Positions 11,131-22,707 are shown, numbered from the stretch's first letter. The stretch: 64,000 nt of DNA from Dryobates pubescens (GCF_014839835.1 NC_071643.1:3143896-3207895), one strand, 5' to 3'. Translations and numbers: made by a program. The notes: generated by a model from the sequence alone, not told the origin.

Positions 11131-12249
11131 GTCTCTCTGCCCAGCAGAAGACACCCAGAGACAGCTCCCCTCGGCCTCTTCCCCCTCTGTACCCCCTCCT
11201 CAGCCACATGCTTAGAGGTGTTTGCACAGCAGAGTTTTCTCTCCCTGTCCTTCACCACTTACCAAAATGGTGAAGCCACTTTTGGTTCTCTCTTCCCTGA
11301 GTGGTTTGTGCTTGCTCCCACACTGCTCCTTACACTTGGAATTACCTAAACACACACTTGCAGAGCCCTGGAAGTGTTGGCTTCCAGATCCTTCCTTCAG
11401 GCTTTCCTTTCCCTCAAGCACGCAAATCCCGACTGGGTGTCGTTCAGGTTTTACAACCAGGCCCCAGCCCACATCTCTTGGTGAGTTTTCTTTTACTGTT
11501 TCCTTGTTCTCCCCATATTTGCTCCTCTCTTCCCTTTTAGCCTTAGCATGTGCTTTCCCTGGTGCAAACATTGTCTGTTTCTCCTGTCTTTGTACTGCCT
11601 GGTTGATGAGAAGAGTTTCTGGACCTTATACTACTGCTAGCCATAGGCAGAATTTGGTGGAATACCTGCTCAAAGAAGTGACTTGGGGAGTTTAACTAAA
11701 GCAAAGCTCTGAAACCTGAGCCATGCCTGTTCTATTCTTCCTTTTCAGCACACAGAGCTGAGAACTGCAGGAACAACCTCATTGATCCCAAGGCTAATCT
11801 CCCTTACAACTGTCCTTGGCTGTTAAAGGATAACCGTGCTCTAATCAATAATTTTCAGTGGCTTTATCTAGAGTGTGCACATTAATCACTGAAGAATTCT
11901 GGTCTCTCAGCCCTCCCTCAACTGATTCTTAGATCCAAAAAGTTCTGAGTTATTTTAGAACTGTCACAGATACAGGAGAAAATCTCTCCTATCATTAGGA
12001 TGCAGAACAGAATGGAAAGGTGTTCTGGGAACAGCTTAATTACAAGCTGATAAATGATCAACAATCTCCTCCCTGGCTGGGTCTCTGCCAGGCCTCCAGT
12101 GCTGGAGGTGCTGCCATTTCATGTATCTCCCCCCCCCACCCCCAGAGATGACTTTGGACTAGATTCCTGTGGCTTTGCCTTTGCTGAGGATTTATGTTTA
12201 AGGTTCAATGTATCTAGAATGTGTATCTATGTTCACAAGATGAATGGAG
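11131..12249. other. Single-copy sequence, no gene seen
   Basis: About 1.1 kb without recognised repeats or exons; short C-run at about 12128. Confidence 0.45.
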
Positions 12250-12617
12250 TAGAGAAGGCTCTGGGGAGACCTTAGAGCTGCATTTCAGTATCTGAAGGGG
12301 ACCTACAGGAAGGCTGGGCAGGGACAGTTTAGAAGGGCTTGTGGGGATAGGACAAGGGGCAATGGTTTAAAACTGGAGCAGGGGAGATTTAGGTTGGATA
12401 TCAGGAGAAGTTCTGCACGATGAGAGTAGTAAAATACTGGAACAGGCTGCCCAGGGAGGTGGTTGAAGCCAAGTTCCTGGAGACATTCAAGATCAGACTT
12501 GCTGTAGCCCTGTGCAGCCTGATCTAGTTGGAGGTGTCCCTGCCATCAGCAGGGAGGTTGGACAAGGTGACCTTGGAGGGTCCCTTCCAGCCCAGTGCAA
12601 TCTGTGACTCTGTGAAT
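12250..12617 (+). mobile_element. CR1 LINE 3' fragment, group G
   Basis: Contains CTGGAACAGGCTGCCCAGGG, GACATTCAAGATCAGACTTG and tail CCCAGTGCAATCTGTGACTC. Lies tail-to-tail with the next CR1. Confidence 0.9.
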
Positions 12618-12639
12618 GCTTACCTACTAATCAGTTATT

Positions 12640-13132
12640 TCAGAGTCCCAGCATGGTAGGGGCTGGAAGGGACCTCTGGAGCTCACCCAGTCCAACCCCC
12701 TGCCAAAGCAGGGCACCCACAGCAGCTTGCCCAGCAGCACAATAGCCAAGGAGGTCTGGAAGCTCTCCACACAAGGAGACTCCACAACCTCTCTGGGCAG
12801 CCTGCTCCAGGCCTCCAGCACCCTCACACCAAATAACTTTCTCCTCCACTTCACATGGAACCTCCTAGGGTCCCCTTGGCCTGTCCCTGGGCACCACTGA
12901 GCAGAGCCTGGCCCCAGCCTCTTGCCCCCCACAGCTCCTTTGTCTCTTGCTGAGCATTGCTCAGCTGCCCTCTGGGGCTGCTCTTCTGCAGGCTCTCAGC
13001 CCCAGGGCTCTCAGCCTTTGCTCCTCACAGAGCTGCTCCAGGCCCCTCAGCAGCTTTGCAGCCTCCCCTGGACTCTCCCCAGCAGTTCCCTGTCTCTCTG
13101 GAAATGGGGAACCCAGAACTGAACACAATCAC
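12640..13132 (-). mobile_element. CR1 LINE 3' fragment, group B
   Basis: Antisense tail CAGAGTCCCAGCATGGTAGG, then minus-strand [20 protein letters not shown] and the upstream CAGCTGCCCTCTGGGGCTGC block. Confidence 0.93.
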
Positions 13133-13603
13133 TCCCCTTTGTGTTTCACCATCTCAGATGTGCAGCCTTTAGTCCTTCATGGTTGGATGGAACCATCTGC
13201 AGCCTCGAACAGGCACAGCAAGCCTTCTCACAGCACTCCGGACCCTTCAAAACCCATTACCCTCTTTGTAGTGTGTAAGCTACATGAATTCTCAATAATA
13301 AAACAAAACTTGTGCAGGAAGAACTTCTGCTCACAATTCTCTGGGTTGTATTTTTTAGCCCAGGCAGAATTCCGCTCTGCTGTGCTCTGAAACACAATTT
13401 CTGCTCATTGCATCGCTCAGCCAAGCGGTCACAAGATCTCTGTTTACAGCAGGATGAAGCTGTAAAAATGCCTCTGCAACTTCCTTGCTCTTGATTTCAC
13501 CACACAGCACCTGATGGGATGGGATGGGATACAAGGCAATTCCTAGCAGGGACCAGATAGTCCCCTGCCTGAGGGCAGAAGGTGTAGATGCCATGCTGAG
13601 TGA
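13133..13603. other. Single-copy sequence, no gene seen
   Basis: A short (TGGGA)n run lies at about 13515-13531; otherwise nothing recognised. Confidence 0.4.
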
Positions 13604-13692
13604 TCATAGATTCATAGAATGGTGTGAGTTGGAAGGGACCTTAAGGATCATCCAGCTCAAATCCCCCTGCTGTAGGCAAGGACACCTCCCAC
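13604..13692 (-). mobile_element. CR1 LINE 3' tail, group C-like
   Basis: Antisense tail ATCATAGATTCATAGAATGG followed by GGAAGGGACCTTAAGGATCA; ends after about 90 bp. Confidence 0.8.
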
Positions 13693-13769
13693 TGAAGCTG
13701 TGTGCTGGGCTGCAGCCAAAGCAGGGAGAGCAGAAGCACAGGGAGGGGATTCTGCTCTGCTCAGAAACC

Positions 13770-14127
13770 ACCTGCAGAAGAGAAGGCTCCAGGGAGACCT
13801 TGGAACAGCCTGCCAGGGTCTGAAGTGGGCTACAGGAGAGCTGGGGTGGGACTTTTGACAAAGGGATGGGGTGATGGCTTCAAACTGGAAGAAGCTGGAT
13901 TTAAATTGGTCCTTAAGAAGAAATTCTTCCCCATCAGGGTGGTGAGGCACTGGAACAGGTTGCCCAGAGAAGCTGTGGAGGCTTCAAGGCTGGAAATGTT
14001 CCAAGCCAGGCCGGATGAGGCCTTGAACAAGCTGATCTGGTAGGAGGTGACCCTGTCCATGGCAGGGGCATTGGAACTGGGTGATCTTTAAGGTCCCTTC
14101 CAACCCAAAGCACTCTGTGATTTTATG
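13770..14127 (+). mobile_element. CR1 LINE 3' fragment, group C
   Basis: Reads [40 protein letters not shown] and ends CACTCTGTGATTTTATGATG. Confidence 0.92.
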
Positions 14128-14149
14128 ATGAGGGTAACTTGGAGAAGGG

Positions 14150-14575
14150 CCCATCTGCCTCCAGGAAAGACCTGAAGCTGCTGGAGAGGGTCCAAAGGAG
14201 GCCACCAAGAGGACCAGAGAGCTGGAGAACCTCCCCTGTGGGGACAGGCTGGGAGAGTTGGGGCTGTTCAGCCTGGAGAAAAGGCAGCTCCAGGGAGCCC
14301 TTAGAGCAGCCTTCCAGTACCTGAAGGGGGAAGGGATATTTGACAAGGGCTGGGAGTGCCAGGATGAGGCACAATGGCTTTGAGCTGGAAGAGGGGAGAC
14401 TGAGACTGGAGATGAGGAAGAAATTCTTTGCAGTGAGGGTGGTGAGACACTGGAACAGGCTGCCCAGGGCAGTTGTGGATACCCCCTCCCTGGAGGTGTT
14501 TAAGGCCAGTTTAGATGAGGCCCTGAACAACTTGGGCCAGTGGGAGGAATGTGGGAGGAAGGGCCCATGTGCCTG
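14150..14575 (+). mobile_element. CR1 LINE 3' fragment, group C, lacking its tail
   Basis: Reads [20 protein letters not shown] and VRHWNRLPRAVVDTPSLEVF, but stops at about 14575 before the usual GGTTGGAACTGG and tail. Confidence 0.9.
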
Positions 14576-15671
14576 AAAGCCTAATAACCTTTGTAGCTTT
14601 ATGAGCTGCTCTCTTCCACTGTTTCTCCCTTCAGAACTTCCTTCTTGCCTGATTACAGACCCTGGTCCACTCTCACTAGGTCTCTCTGAGGAAGTCCTGA
14701 GGCCAGTGAAGCAGCTTCAGGTTTGTAGTAGCTGAAGCTAGTGGAAGAATTCAGTATGAACCTCCACACGTCCCTGCTGCTGAATGTATTGATCTGAAAT
14801 AGGCCATTGGAAAACAGCCAGTCGTTTGGTTTAGAAAATTCATGTTGCAGACTTCACAATCTTTTGTTTTGGTTTGGGGGGGAGGGAGGGGGGAGAAGAT
14901 GTTTTCTCATGAGCTTAAATCCCTAGCCCAGGCCCTAGCAAGTCTAAATAGCCTCCTTTCAGCAATGTAGTCTCAACATGAGTCAGAATTTCACCCACAG
15001 GAGCTGCTGTCAGTATTAACAACAGCTGCTCTTGAGAAACATCCCTTTACTGTTTCAGCAAATTCACCTGATGATGATGATGATGATCTTTGTGTGTGTG
15101 TGTATGTATGTGTTTGAATAATCTATGCATGAGACAACAGTCTGGGAGCTTTTCTTGCTCCTTCACCCTTTTATAACTTGAATTTCCTGCCTGTTTATTA
15201 GCAAGAACTCTCTGGCTATTTCTCATGTGAACTACTTGGTGTCGTTCTTTTGTCACAGGAGGACTCAGCATGACTTTGTCTGAGCAAATTCCTTTTGCCA
15301 AGGGTTTGCTGAGGCACTGGGTGCTTGGATGTCTTGCCCATGGTCAGAGGCTGTCATAGACACAGAGAAAAAAAATACAAATCAAGCTATCCAAGCAAGC
15401 ATCCTCCCCACTGCAGCATCCTCCTCTGCAGACACTGCTCAAGAAGGCAGCAATAATTGGGCTGGATTTGCTCTGAGTGTATAACCAAAAGTTATTGGTC
15501 TCTTTTGCAGGGCACAGGCCCTGGGAAGCTTCTCAGCCTCAGTGCTTTCATGGCTGAATCAGTTGCTGCTTATCACCCCCTCATTGCTTCAGTGGCATTC
15601 AGAATCCTGATTCATTCCTTTATCACCCAGAGAATGGGAACAGAAAAGTCACTTGGCATTTTTTTCCTACA
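14576..15671. other. Single-copy sequence with short microsatellites
   Basis: (GAT)n then (GT)n/(TATG)n at about 15070-15115; G-rich run near 14875-14895. No exon recognised. Confidence 0.5.
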
Positions 15672-16213
15672 GATTGCCCCCCTGCTCTGCCCTAGTGAGG
15701 TCACAGCTGGAGGACTGGGTCCAGTTCAGGGCTCCCCAGCTCAAGAGAGACACAGAACCACTGGGGAGAGTCCAGTGGAAGCTGCAAAGATGCTGAAGGG
15801 CCTGGAGCAGCTCTGTGAGGAGCAAAGGCTGAGAGCCCTGGGGCTGTTGAGCCTGGAGAAGGGCAGCCCCAGAGGGGAGCTGAGCAATGCTCAGCAAGAT
15901 ATAAAGGACCTGTGGCAAGAGGGCAAGAGGATGGGGCCAGACTGCCCAGGGACAGGACAAGGGGCAATGGGCACAAACTGGAACCCAGGTTATATCTGAA
16001 CAGGAAGAGAAAGTTGTTTGGTGTGAGGGTGCTGGAGGCCTGGAGCAGGCTGCCCAGAGAGGTTGTGGAGTCTCCTGGTGTGGAGAGCTTCCAACCCCCC
16101 CCTGGGCATTGTGCTGCTGGGCAAGCTGCTGTGGGTGCCCTGCTTTAGGAAGGGGTTGGACTGGGTGATTTCCAGAGGTCCCTTCCAGCCCCCACCATGC
16201 TGGGATTGTGGGA
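15672..16213 (+). mobile_element. CR1 LINE 3' fragment, group B
   Basis: From the ORF2 block [20 protein letters not shown] through [20 protein letters not shown] to the tail CCACCATGCTGGGATTGTGG. Confidence 0.93.
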
Positions 16214-16723
16214 TCCTGTGAAACTGTAGTAATGGGATGAGCAATTTTGTGCCTTTTCTGTAAAATTTAATCATATCTAAACTGATCAGTAACAAAATTT
16301 CAGGTGTGGCTTCAGTACAAGCAGGAAAGGATCCACCAAGATCTATAAAAGGCTGACCAAGGAGCAGATCCCCTCCTTCCTCCCCCTTTATCCCCCATCC
16401 CCAAACCAACAGGGCTCAGCACTTGGTAGGACTGATCCCCTGCTGGCTTCCTCTGCAATCCAAGAGTGCAGAAACCACAAAACCAGTACATGAACTGTAA
16501 TGAGGAGACACCAGCCCTCCACCTCACACACAGCACTGCATCTCCACTCTGCCTGTGGCTGGGTGAGGAGCAGATCCCCTCTGTTAGAATCTGTATGGAG
16601 CAATCATTTCTAGAATGCAGAAATACCCAACAGGTATTTCAGGTTCATAGGTTCTCTGCTAGAGAACTAAGAGGTTAGGCTCTAAAGTGACCATAATTTC
16701 ACAATAAATACACCCAGGGGGCA
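16214..16723. other. Single-copy sequence downstream of ARL14
   Basis: No repeat recognised. It lies beyond the candidate ARL14 polyadenylation signal. Confidence 0.4.
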
Positions 16724-16729
16724 TTTATT
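16724..16729 (-). terminator. Candidate polyadenylation signal for ARL14
   Basis: TTTATT on the plus strand is AATAAA on the minus strand, about 360 nt past the ARL14 stop codon. Use of the site is inferred. Confidence 0.4.
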
Positions 16730-17086
16730 GCTAACCAACAGTTTCTCTCCCCCCTTTCCTTGCTGCACAAACAACTCCTCTCATTTACATCTCACCACAG
16801 TGACTTAAGTATTTTAAGCGCCTCTCACCTATTTCCATCTCCACCTGCTCAAACTCAGCGGCTCAGCTCCACTTTTCCAGCTGCTGAGCCGAACATCCCC
16901 AAGTGCACTATCACTAATGAAACCTTGCAGAGCAGTGTCTCACAAGCACCTGCAGGCACAACTTCACAGCCTGCAAGTCCTTTATAAATATTGATAAGGG
17001 TTCTCCAGCATCCAGCACTGGCAGGCGTAGGGCTGCCCGACAAAACGAGCCGATTAACGTTCACCAGAGCTCAACGGCGGCAACGC

Positions 17087-17671
17087 CTAAAGTGTCTTGA
17101 TCTCCTTAAAGATGGTGGAAGTCTCCTTTGATCTGCTGTACTGCCTTGTGAAAGCAGTCAGGATTCGGAGAGCTTCCGACAAGCCTTCTCCTGTGATAGC
17201 GCAGCAGGGCTGCACGTACCAGTTCCTGTCGCTGCAGTACTTCTTCATGTTGAGCCTCCTCGTTACCTCCTCGGCGTTCCAAGCCCCTGGCAAGTCCTGC
17301 TTGTTCGCCAGCACCACCACGGGGATGCCTTTGAGCGATTCGGTCTTTAAAATGCCTTCAAACTCTTTCTTTGATTCCTCCAGGCGTTGCTTATCAGCGC
17401 TGTCCACCACGTAGAGCAGTCCGTCGGCCGTCTCCAGGAAGCTGCACCACGACTGCCTCATTTTCTGTTGTCCTCCAACGTCCCAGAAGGTCAGGGTGAA
17501 ATCCTTCTGGGTTTCAATCATATCCACGTTAAAGCCAATCGTTGGACTCGTCAGGAAAAGGTCGTTGTACCTGAACTTGTACAACAGCGTTGATTTCCCT
17601 GCAGAATCCAGTCCTAACATCACTATATTGGCTTGCTTGACTTTGGAGTGCTTGGTGTTCTGGAGGCCCAT
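17087..17671 (-). CDS. ARL14: ARF-like small GTPase, best match ARL14
   Basis: A 194-residue single-exon protein of the ARF/ARL family, close to the usual ARL14 length of about 192. In mammals ARL14 is a membrane-linked GTPase that controls MHC class II vesicle export in dendritic cells through ARL14EP and myosin 1E. Visible motifs: Gly2 for N-myristoylation (MGLQN), P-loop GLDSAGKS at 20-27, switch I PTIGFNV at 43-49, WDVGGQ at 63-68, NKQD at 123-126 and CAITGEG at 157-163. The stretch CSDRNWYVQPCCA at 146-158 and DKQRLEES at 93-100 match ARL14 rather than ARL11. The open frame runs 31 codons further upstream, but this Met is chosen because it places Gly directly after the start, as in the family. 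All GTPase motifs are intact. The gene lies beyond B3GALNT1 rather than next to the 5' end of PPM1L as in human, so a paralogue is not excluded. Confidence 0.93.
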   Translation of the reverse strand: MGLQNTKHSKVKQANIVMLGLDSAGKSTLLYKFRYNDLFLTSPTIGFNVDMIETQKDFTLTFWDVGGQQKMRQSWCSFLETADGLLYVVDSADKQRLEESKKEFEGILKTESLKGIPVVVLANKQDLPGAWNAEEVTRRLNMKKYCSDRNWYVQPCCAITGEGLSEALRILTAFTRQYSRSKETSTIFKEIKTL

Positions 17672-18491
17672 CGATGCCGTGGTGTTCCCGAGGACAGCTG
17701 GAATTCTCTGTCTCCCCTGAAGCCAATTCTTGGCTTCCCACTTGAAGTGAAGCACAGAGAGCAAAGAAAAGGAAGGGGAAGAAGCAGCTTGGTGCTATGG
17801 AAAGTAAGTAACAGCTCTGTCCAAACACACGCTGCCTTTTATCAACGTGATAACACGCAAACAGAATGAAGGTGCAGTGCTGAGTGCCAAGCCCGTGGGT
17901 GGAACAGCTGTGAGTAACCTGCCAATTGGTCACAGGCACAAAGGTTACAGTCCTCCAACGTGTCTCAACGGTGAATCTCACTTCCAGAACCCTTTCTGTA
18001 GTAAATGGTGTGTACCAAACCAGCAGCAGGGTTATTCTCCCTAATCCCCTGGTCCTGGGAACCACTAGCTGCCTGCCCTGCTCCAGAGGTGAATCCCTTC
18101 ACCACCACCTCCCTTTGGAAAAGGAATGAGACACAAACACAGCCAGGGGGGAGAGGAAGCTATGAGGTTTGTCCAGAAAATGACAAGGTACCTGATTTGT
18201 TGGTGCAGCTCATCTTCCAGCCATGAGCTGACCTCGAGGGGTTTCTAATGTGAGTCTACATGGGCACCTGGACTCCACCAGCTCACAGAGGTCCACGTTA
18301 AAACGTGCCCTGCTCTAAGCAGACTCCCTCAGGGACTCCTCCTGCCTGCTCACACATGGACTTGGCTGGTTTGGGTTATAAATTTAGTGAGTGTATGAAC
18401 AAGTTTAATGCACTCTGCCTAGTGGAGACTAAATAAGGTTATTGCTGGGATTCAGCCACCTGACAGTGACAATTCCTGCTAGCGTCATTAC
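17672..18491. other. Upstream flank of ARL14, possible 5' UTR
   Basis: No repeat. On the minus strand a pyrimidine-rich tract ending near 17735-17745 could be a splice acceptor for a 5' UTR exon, but no upstream exon is identified. Confidence 0.3.
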
Positions 18492-18852
18492 TCACAGGAT
18501 GCATCAGGTTGGAAGGGACCCTCAAAGGTCATCTGGTCCAACCCCTGCAGTCAGCAAGGACACCTCCAACTAGATCAGGCTGGCCAGGGCCACAGCAAGT
18601 CTGATCTTGAATGTCTCCAGGGATGGGTCTCAACCACACCTCTGGGCAGCCGGTTCCAGTATTTTACTACCCTCATTGTGCAGAACTTCCTCCTGATGTC
18701 CAACCTAAATCTCCCCTGCTCCAGTTCTAAACCATTGCCCCTTGTCCTATCCCCACAAGCCCTTCTAAACTGTCCCTGCCCAGCCTTCCTGTAGGACCCC
18801 TTCAGATATTGAAATGCAGCTCTAAGGTCTCCACGGAGCCTTCTCCAGACTC
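18492..18852 (-). mobile_element. CR1 LINE 3' fragment, group G
   Basis: Antisense GGTTGGAAGGGACCCTCAAA, AGATCAGGCTGGCCAGGGCC and CAAGTCTGATCTTGAATGTC. It lacks the extreme tail. Confidence 0.9.
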
Positions 18853-20424
18853 CGTACTCCTGATGCCAGCTGATGTACGGTCAAGATTTCCTTCAGGAAA
18901 GGAATGAAAAGAGGTAAAGCAACTGAGTCTTTTTTTGGGGGGGGGAGGAGAGAGGGGGGAAGGGAGGGTAGAAAATGTATTCTCATGTGATTTAATGCAT
19001 ATTGAGGCTCCATTCTGTGGTCAGTTAGCAGACTTATGCTGACTGGGTTGATGAGCAGACCCCGCTCATACCCAGCATCACAACACTCACTCGCCCTTGC
19101 ACCCCCATGCTCGAGGATTACTTATCTCCACTTGTCTTTGCTTCAGAAAGTCCCTCATCAGCAAAAGCACATAAAGGTCCCCTGGGCAGTGAGCTGCTGA
19201 CTGATAGGTTAATCAGTCTGATAATTATGGCACTAGCTGCTCAGATATTACACACATGGCATAAAACAAACCTCAGCCTTGACAGACAGGTCCTAATCTG
19301 GTTTCCCTCAGAGCTAAAAGGGTTGTAGCAGAATTAATTGGGGGCAACACAAGGTGGCAGTGACATACTCACTGTTGTAGGCTTTTCATACTTAATAACA
19401 CAGATTAAGTTCAGGGTTGGGGGTTTTTCAGCAGCAGGTCACGATGTATTAAGTCAGATTGCTTGCATTTCTTTCCAAGTAATGCAGGGAAACAAACTGG
19501 AAGATGGGGAGGCAGGAAACTGTGCAAAGCCCAGTCCAATGAATCATAATTCCCTGCAACACAGCCTGCCATCCCTTGAAATATGGTTCTCTGGATCCAA
19601 GGGCAAAACCTGCCCTCCGTGCGAGCCACGACAGGACGGACGGACGGATGGCTGGCTGGATGCTCTGGGTACTGGGCAGTGCTGTGATGTCAACATTACT
19701 CACAGTTCTCTGCTCTGTGTGCTTGCTCCGACCCTATTTGATGTTTATGATCTCCACTGTTGTTTTATTACATCAGACTTATCAGTTTAAAGAAGGGATT
19801 AAGCAATGTCTGGCTTTTTACAAGCTAATTCCATTCATTTCCAGCCAGCTTCTGAAGTCCCCATGGCTTTGCGGTGTTTAATTACACCCAGACCAAATAT
19901 GAGTTTGGTTCAGCATAAGGTTTTCTTTTGCAGGGCCACTTCCAGAGATGATTTCTCCACATTACTTTGGCGTTTATGTTCCCACGTGAGACCAAAACCG
20001 AGCTGGAGTCTGTGGCACAGGACACGATGTGATGCAGCCTCCTGCTTGCGGGTTCTAAAGCTCCATTTGCCCTGAGAGATGAGTGTTTGAAGGAGCGAGA
20101 AATCTACCTTTTGGTCGTCCAAAGGTGTGTTTGCTTTGCTGGGGTGAGGCTATCTTACTTGTGTAGGGTTCACCTATATGGTCAATTTTAAAGCCTCGGG
20201 AGTAATAAACCTGTGCTGATTGGCAGCTGATTTACCATCAGTTAACCCCAACTCAAACTTTGCACAACAAACCTTTCATCACCTGTGTAGGTTTACCTAA
20301 ACTATGCAGGTTCCTAAGATGTCAGAGATGGATATTCCACCACAGGCTTTCAAGTCCTCACCACCATCAGCTGCAGTAGCTACACAGTTTGAAAGCCCCT
20401 GCCTTTACTTCCTGCCTTTACTTC
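18853..20424. other. Longest CR1-free stretch between ARL14 and B3GALNT1
   Basis: About 1.6 kb single-copy sequence with a G-run at about 18935-18965. No coding exon is recognised. Confidence 0.45.
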
Positions 20425-20622
20425 CTGCCTTAGGAAGAATTATTTCACTGTGAGGGTGACAGAACGCTGGAACAGTCTGCTCAGAGGGGCTGTGGAGTCT
20501 CCATCCCTGGAGATATTCAAGACCTGCCTGGCTGAGTTCCTGTGTGAGCTGGTATAGGCGATGCTGCTTTGGCGGGGGGGCTTCTCTCGGTCCCTTCCAG
20601 CCCCTGGCATTCTGTGATTCCC
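20425..20622 (+). mobile_element. Older CR1 LINE 3' fragment
   Basis: Reads RKNYFTVRVTERWNSLLRGA-like and VESPSLEIFKTCLAEFL, and ends CCTGGCATTCTGTGATTCCC. It does not fit my seven groups. Confidence 0.85.
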
Positions 20623-20689
20623 TTCCCTGGAATCCATAACCTACAACCCCACACCAAACCACGATTTCTGAAGCGGGGACCAGCTGGAG

Positions 20690-21965
20690 CGGTCAGGGGA
20701 GCGGCAGGCCCGGAGCCGTGCTGCAGCGGAAGGCCCGCGGCCCGCCGCCGCCACTGGCTGGCGCTGCAGGGCCTGTGCCAGGCCCCGCCTGAGGCCTTGC
20801 CGGTGCCCGCCGCGGCCAGCCGCCCGGGCAGGAGGCGGGCATCTCCCGGTGCCCGCCGCGGCCAGCCGCCCGGGCAGGAGGCGGGCATCTCCCGGTGCCC
20901 GCCGCGGCCGGCCGCCCGGGCAGGAGGCGGGCATCTCCCGGTGCCCGCCGCGGCCGGCCGCCCGGGCAGGAGGCGGGCATCTCCCGGTGCCCGCCGCAGC
21001 CAGCCGCCCGGGCAGGAGGCGGGCATCTCCCGGTGCCCGCCGCGGCCAGTTGCCCGGGCAGGAGGCGGGCATCTCCCGGTGCCCGCCGCGGACAGCCGCC
21101 CGGGCAGGAGGCGGGCATTTCCCGGTGCCCGCCGCAGCCAGCCGCCCGGGCAGGAGGCGGGCATCTCCCGGTGCCCGCCGCGGCCAGCCGCCCGGGCAGG
21201 AGGCGGGCATCTCCCGGTGCCCGCCGCAGCCAGCCGCCCGGGCAGGAGGCGGGCATTTCCCGGTGCCCGCCGCGGCCAGCCGCCCGGGCAGGAGGCGGGC
21301 ATCTCCCGGTGCCCGCCGCGGCCGGCCGCCCGGGCAGGAGGCGGGCATCTCCCGGTGCCCGCCGCAGCCAGCCGCCCGGGCAGGAGGCGGGCATCTCCCG
21401 GTGCCCGCCGCGGCCAGCCGCCCGGGCAGGAGGCGGGCATCTCCCGGTGCCCGCCGCAGCCAGCCGCCCGGGCAGGAGGCGGGCATTTCCCGGTGCCCGC
21501 CGCGGCCGGCCGCCCGGGCAGGAGGCGGGCATCTCCCGGTGCCCGCCGCGGCCAGCCGCCCGGGCAGGAGGCGGGCATTTCCCGGTGCCCGCCGCGGCCA
21601 GCCGCCCGGGCAGGAGGCGGGCATCTCCCGGTGCCCGCCGCGGCCAGCCGGAGCCCGCTTCCCTTCCCGAGCCCCGTGGGGCACCGACCGCTACGCGTGG
21701 GAAGCGGAACGGGACGGGGCGGGACGCTCTGCCCTGCCCTGCCCGGCAACGGTAACGGAAGGGAAGGGTGGCTGGAGGGGGGCACATCGCGGCGCCACGG
21801 GGCCGGCATTGGACACCGTGGCCCCCGCCCAGCGGCTGCGCTGAGGCGGTGGGGCCGGAGGAAGCGGGCAGCGGTTGCGGGTGGGCGGGTGAGGGAGAGC
21901 GCTGGAGGCTGCTTGAGGGGAGAGCCCGGTGCGGGACGCGCTGCTGGCAGCCTGCCTTTGCATCG
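20690..21965. promoter_or_regulatory. CpG island, probable promoter region for B3GALNT1
   Basis: About 1.3 kb of very GC- and CpG-rich sequence with GGGCGG/CCCGCC boxes, more than half of it a 46-bp tandem array. The non-repetitive part at 21650-21965 contains a donor-like CGGGT|GAGG with GT at 21889-21890. A noncoding B3GALNT1 exon ending about 21888 would splice to the acceptor at 24048; this pairing is inferred. The island could also serve an unseen minus-strand transcript. Confidence 0.5.
20801..21650. repeat. 46-bp GC-rich minisatellite, 18 full units plus a partial
   Basis: Exact 46-bp spacing: (21629-20801)/46 = 18. Units differ only at a few sites (AGCC/GGCC, GCGGCC/GCAGCC, ATCTCC/ATTTCC). 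Each unit holds CCCGGG and the perfect inverted repeat GGCGGGCA / TGCCCGCC around an 8-nt loop. Since 46 is not a multiple of 3 and the unit has no stops, long frames open on both strands; these are not genes. Confidence 0.97.
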
Positions 21966-22032
21966 AAGCCAGGGAAATGGCTTCGCGTTTGCCGCTGTTT
22001 CAGCAGAGGGCGGCACATTTCCTCCTAACGAG

Positions 22033-22148
22033 CCCTTACCTCTGAGCTGTCACCTTTCAGTCATCCAGGCGCTGCGAAAAGTTGCCTCCCAATTCTCACC
22101 TCCCAGCTGTCACCTCTCTCTGCACCCCGGCGCTGCGAAAAGTTGCCT
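22033..22148. repeat. 61-bp direct tandem duplication
   Basis: GGCGCTGCGAAAAGTTGCCT at 22068 recurs at 22129, with AGCTGTCACCT upstream in both copies. Confidence 0.85.
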
Positions 22149-22325
22149 ACAAGGGAGCATTAGGGTTGCTAGGGCAATCTGAAGCGAGAGCAAGTCGTTG
22201 TTAAGGGTTATTTTAAATGACTTTTAAAGTGGTGTTCCATTAGATCAGCTTAGCTCAGGAGCTTGCAAAAACTCCTTTGGTTCCTCCTGGTTGTAAGCCA
22301 CAGGACTCAAGGTCTTCCCCAGAAC

Positions 22326-22460
22326 TGTTCGGGTTGGAAAAGCCTTCTAAGCTCACTGAGTCCAACCATCAACCCAACACCACCGTGGCCTTCAGGTTTA
22401 AACCTTAAGGTCTTGAAGATCTTTCCCAACTTAAAACAATTCTAGGGTTCTGTGAGTCTG
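22326..22460. mobile_element. Head-to-head pair of CR1 3' tails
   Basis: 22326-22393 is an antisense tail (GGGTTGGAAAAGCCTTCTAA); 22400-22460 is a sense tail (CTTGAAGATCTTTCCCAACT, TTCTAGGGTTCTGTGAG). The 3' ends face outward. Confidence 0.7.
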
Positions 22461-22707
22461 TCTGAAGAAAAGGAGCAGCCAGGCACAGTAACAGATCTAT
22501 TGCCAAATTATTTCTACTGGCAGGTTAAAAAAGGGGATTCATTTTTCTGGTTTTCTGTGAAAGTTTCCATTTCTGACATTATAAACCTCTTTGGATTTTA
22601 AATGGGACTATCCATTGGTTATTGTAGTTGCTTGGATGAACAGGGGAATTGGCCACCTCTTATCCTGTCTGCACTCAGGAATTCCCAACCTGTAGCAGTG
22701 GGTGAGG
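22461..22707. other. Single-copy sequence
   Basis: No feature recognised. Confidence 0.4.

Noticed and set aside
17672-17764. 31-codon N-terminal extension of the ARL14 frame
   Set aside because: ARF/ARL proteins start with Met-Gly for myristoylation; the internal Met at 17671 provides this and gives the family length.
20801-21650. Regularly spaced repeats that might look like a CRISPR array
   Set aside because: The units are head-to-tail with no unique spacers, and this is vertebrate DNA.
20517-22182. Very long open frames on both strands (up to 537 residues) across 20.5-22.2 kb
   Set aside because: They arise from a 46-bp tandem unit without stops, read in all frames. Proline/arginine/glycine-rich repeats with no family match.
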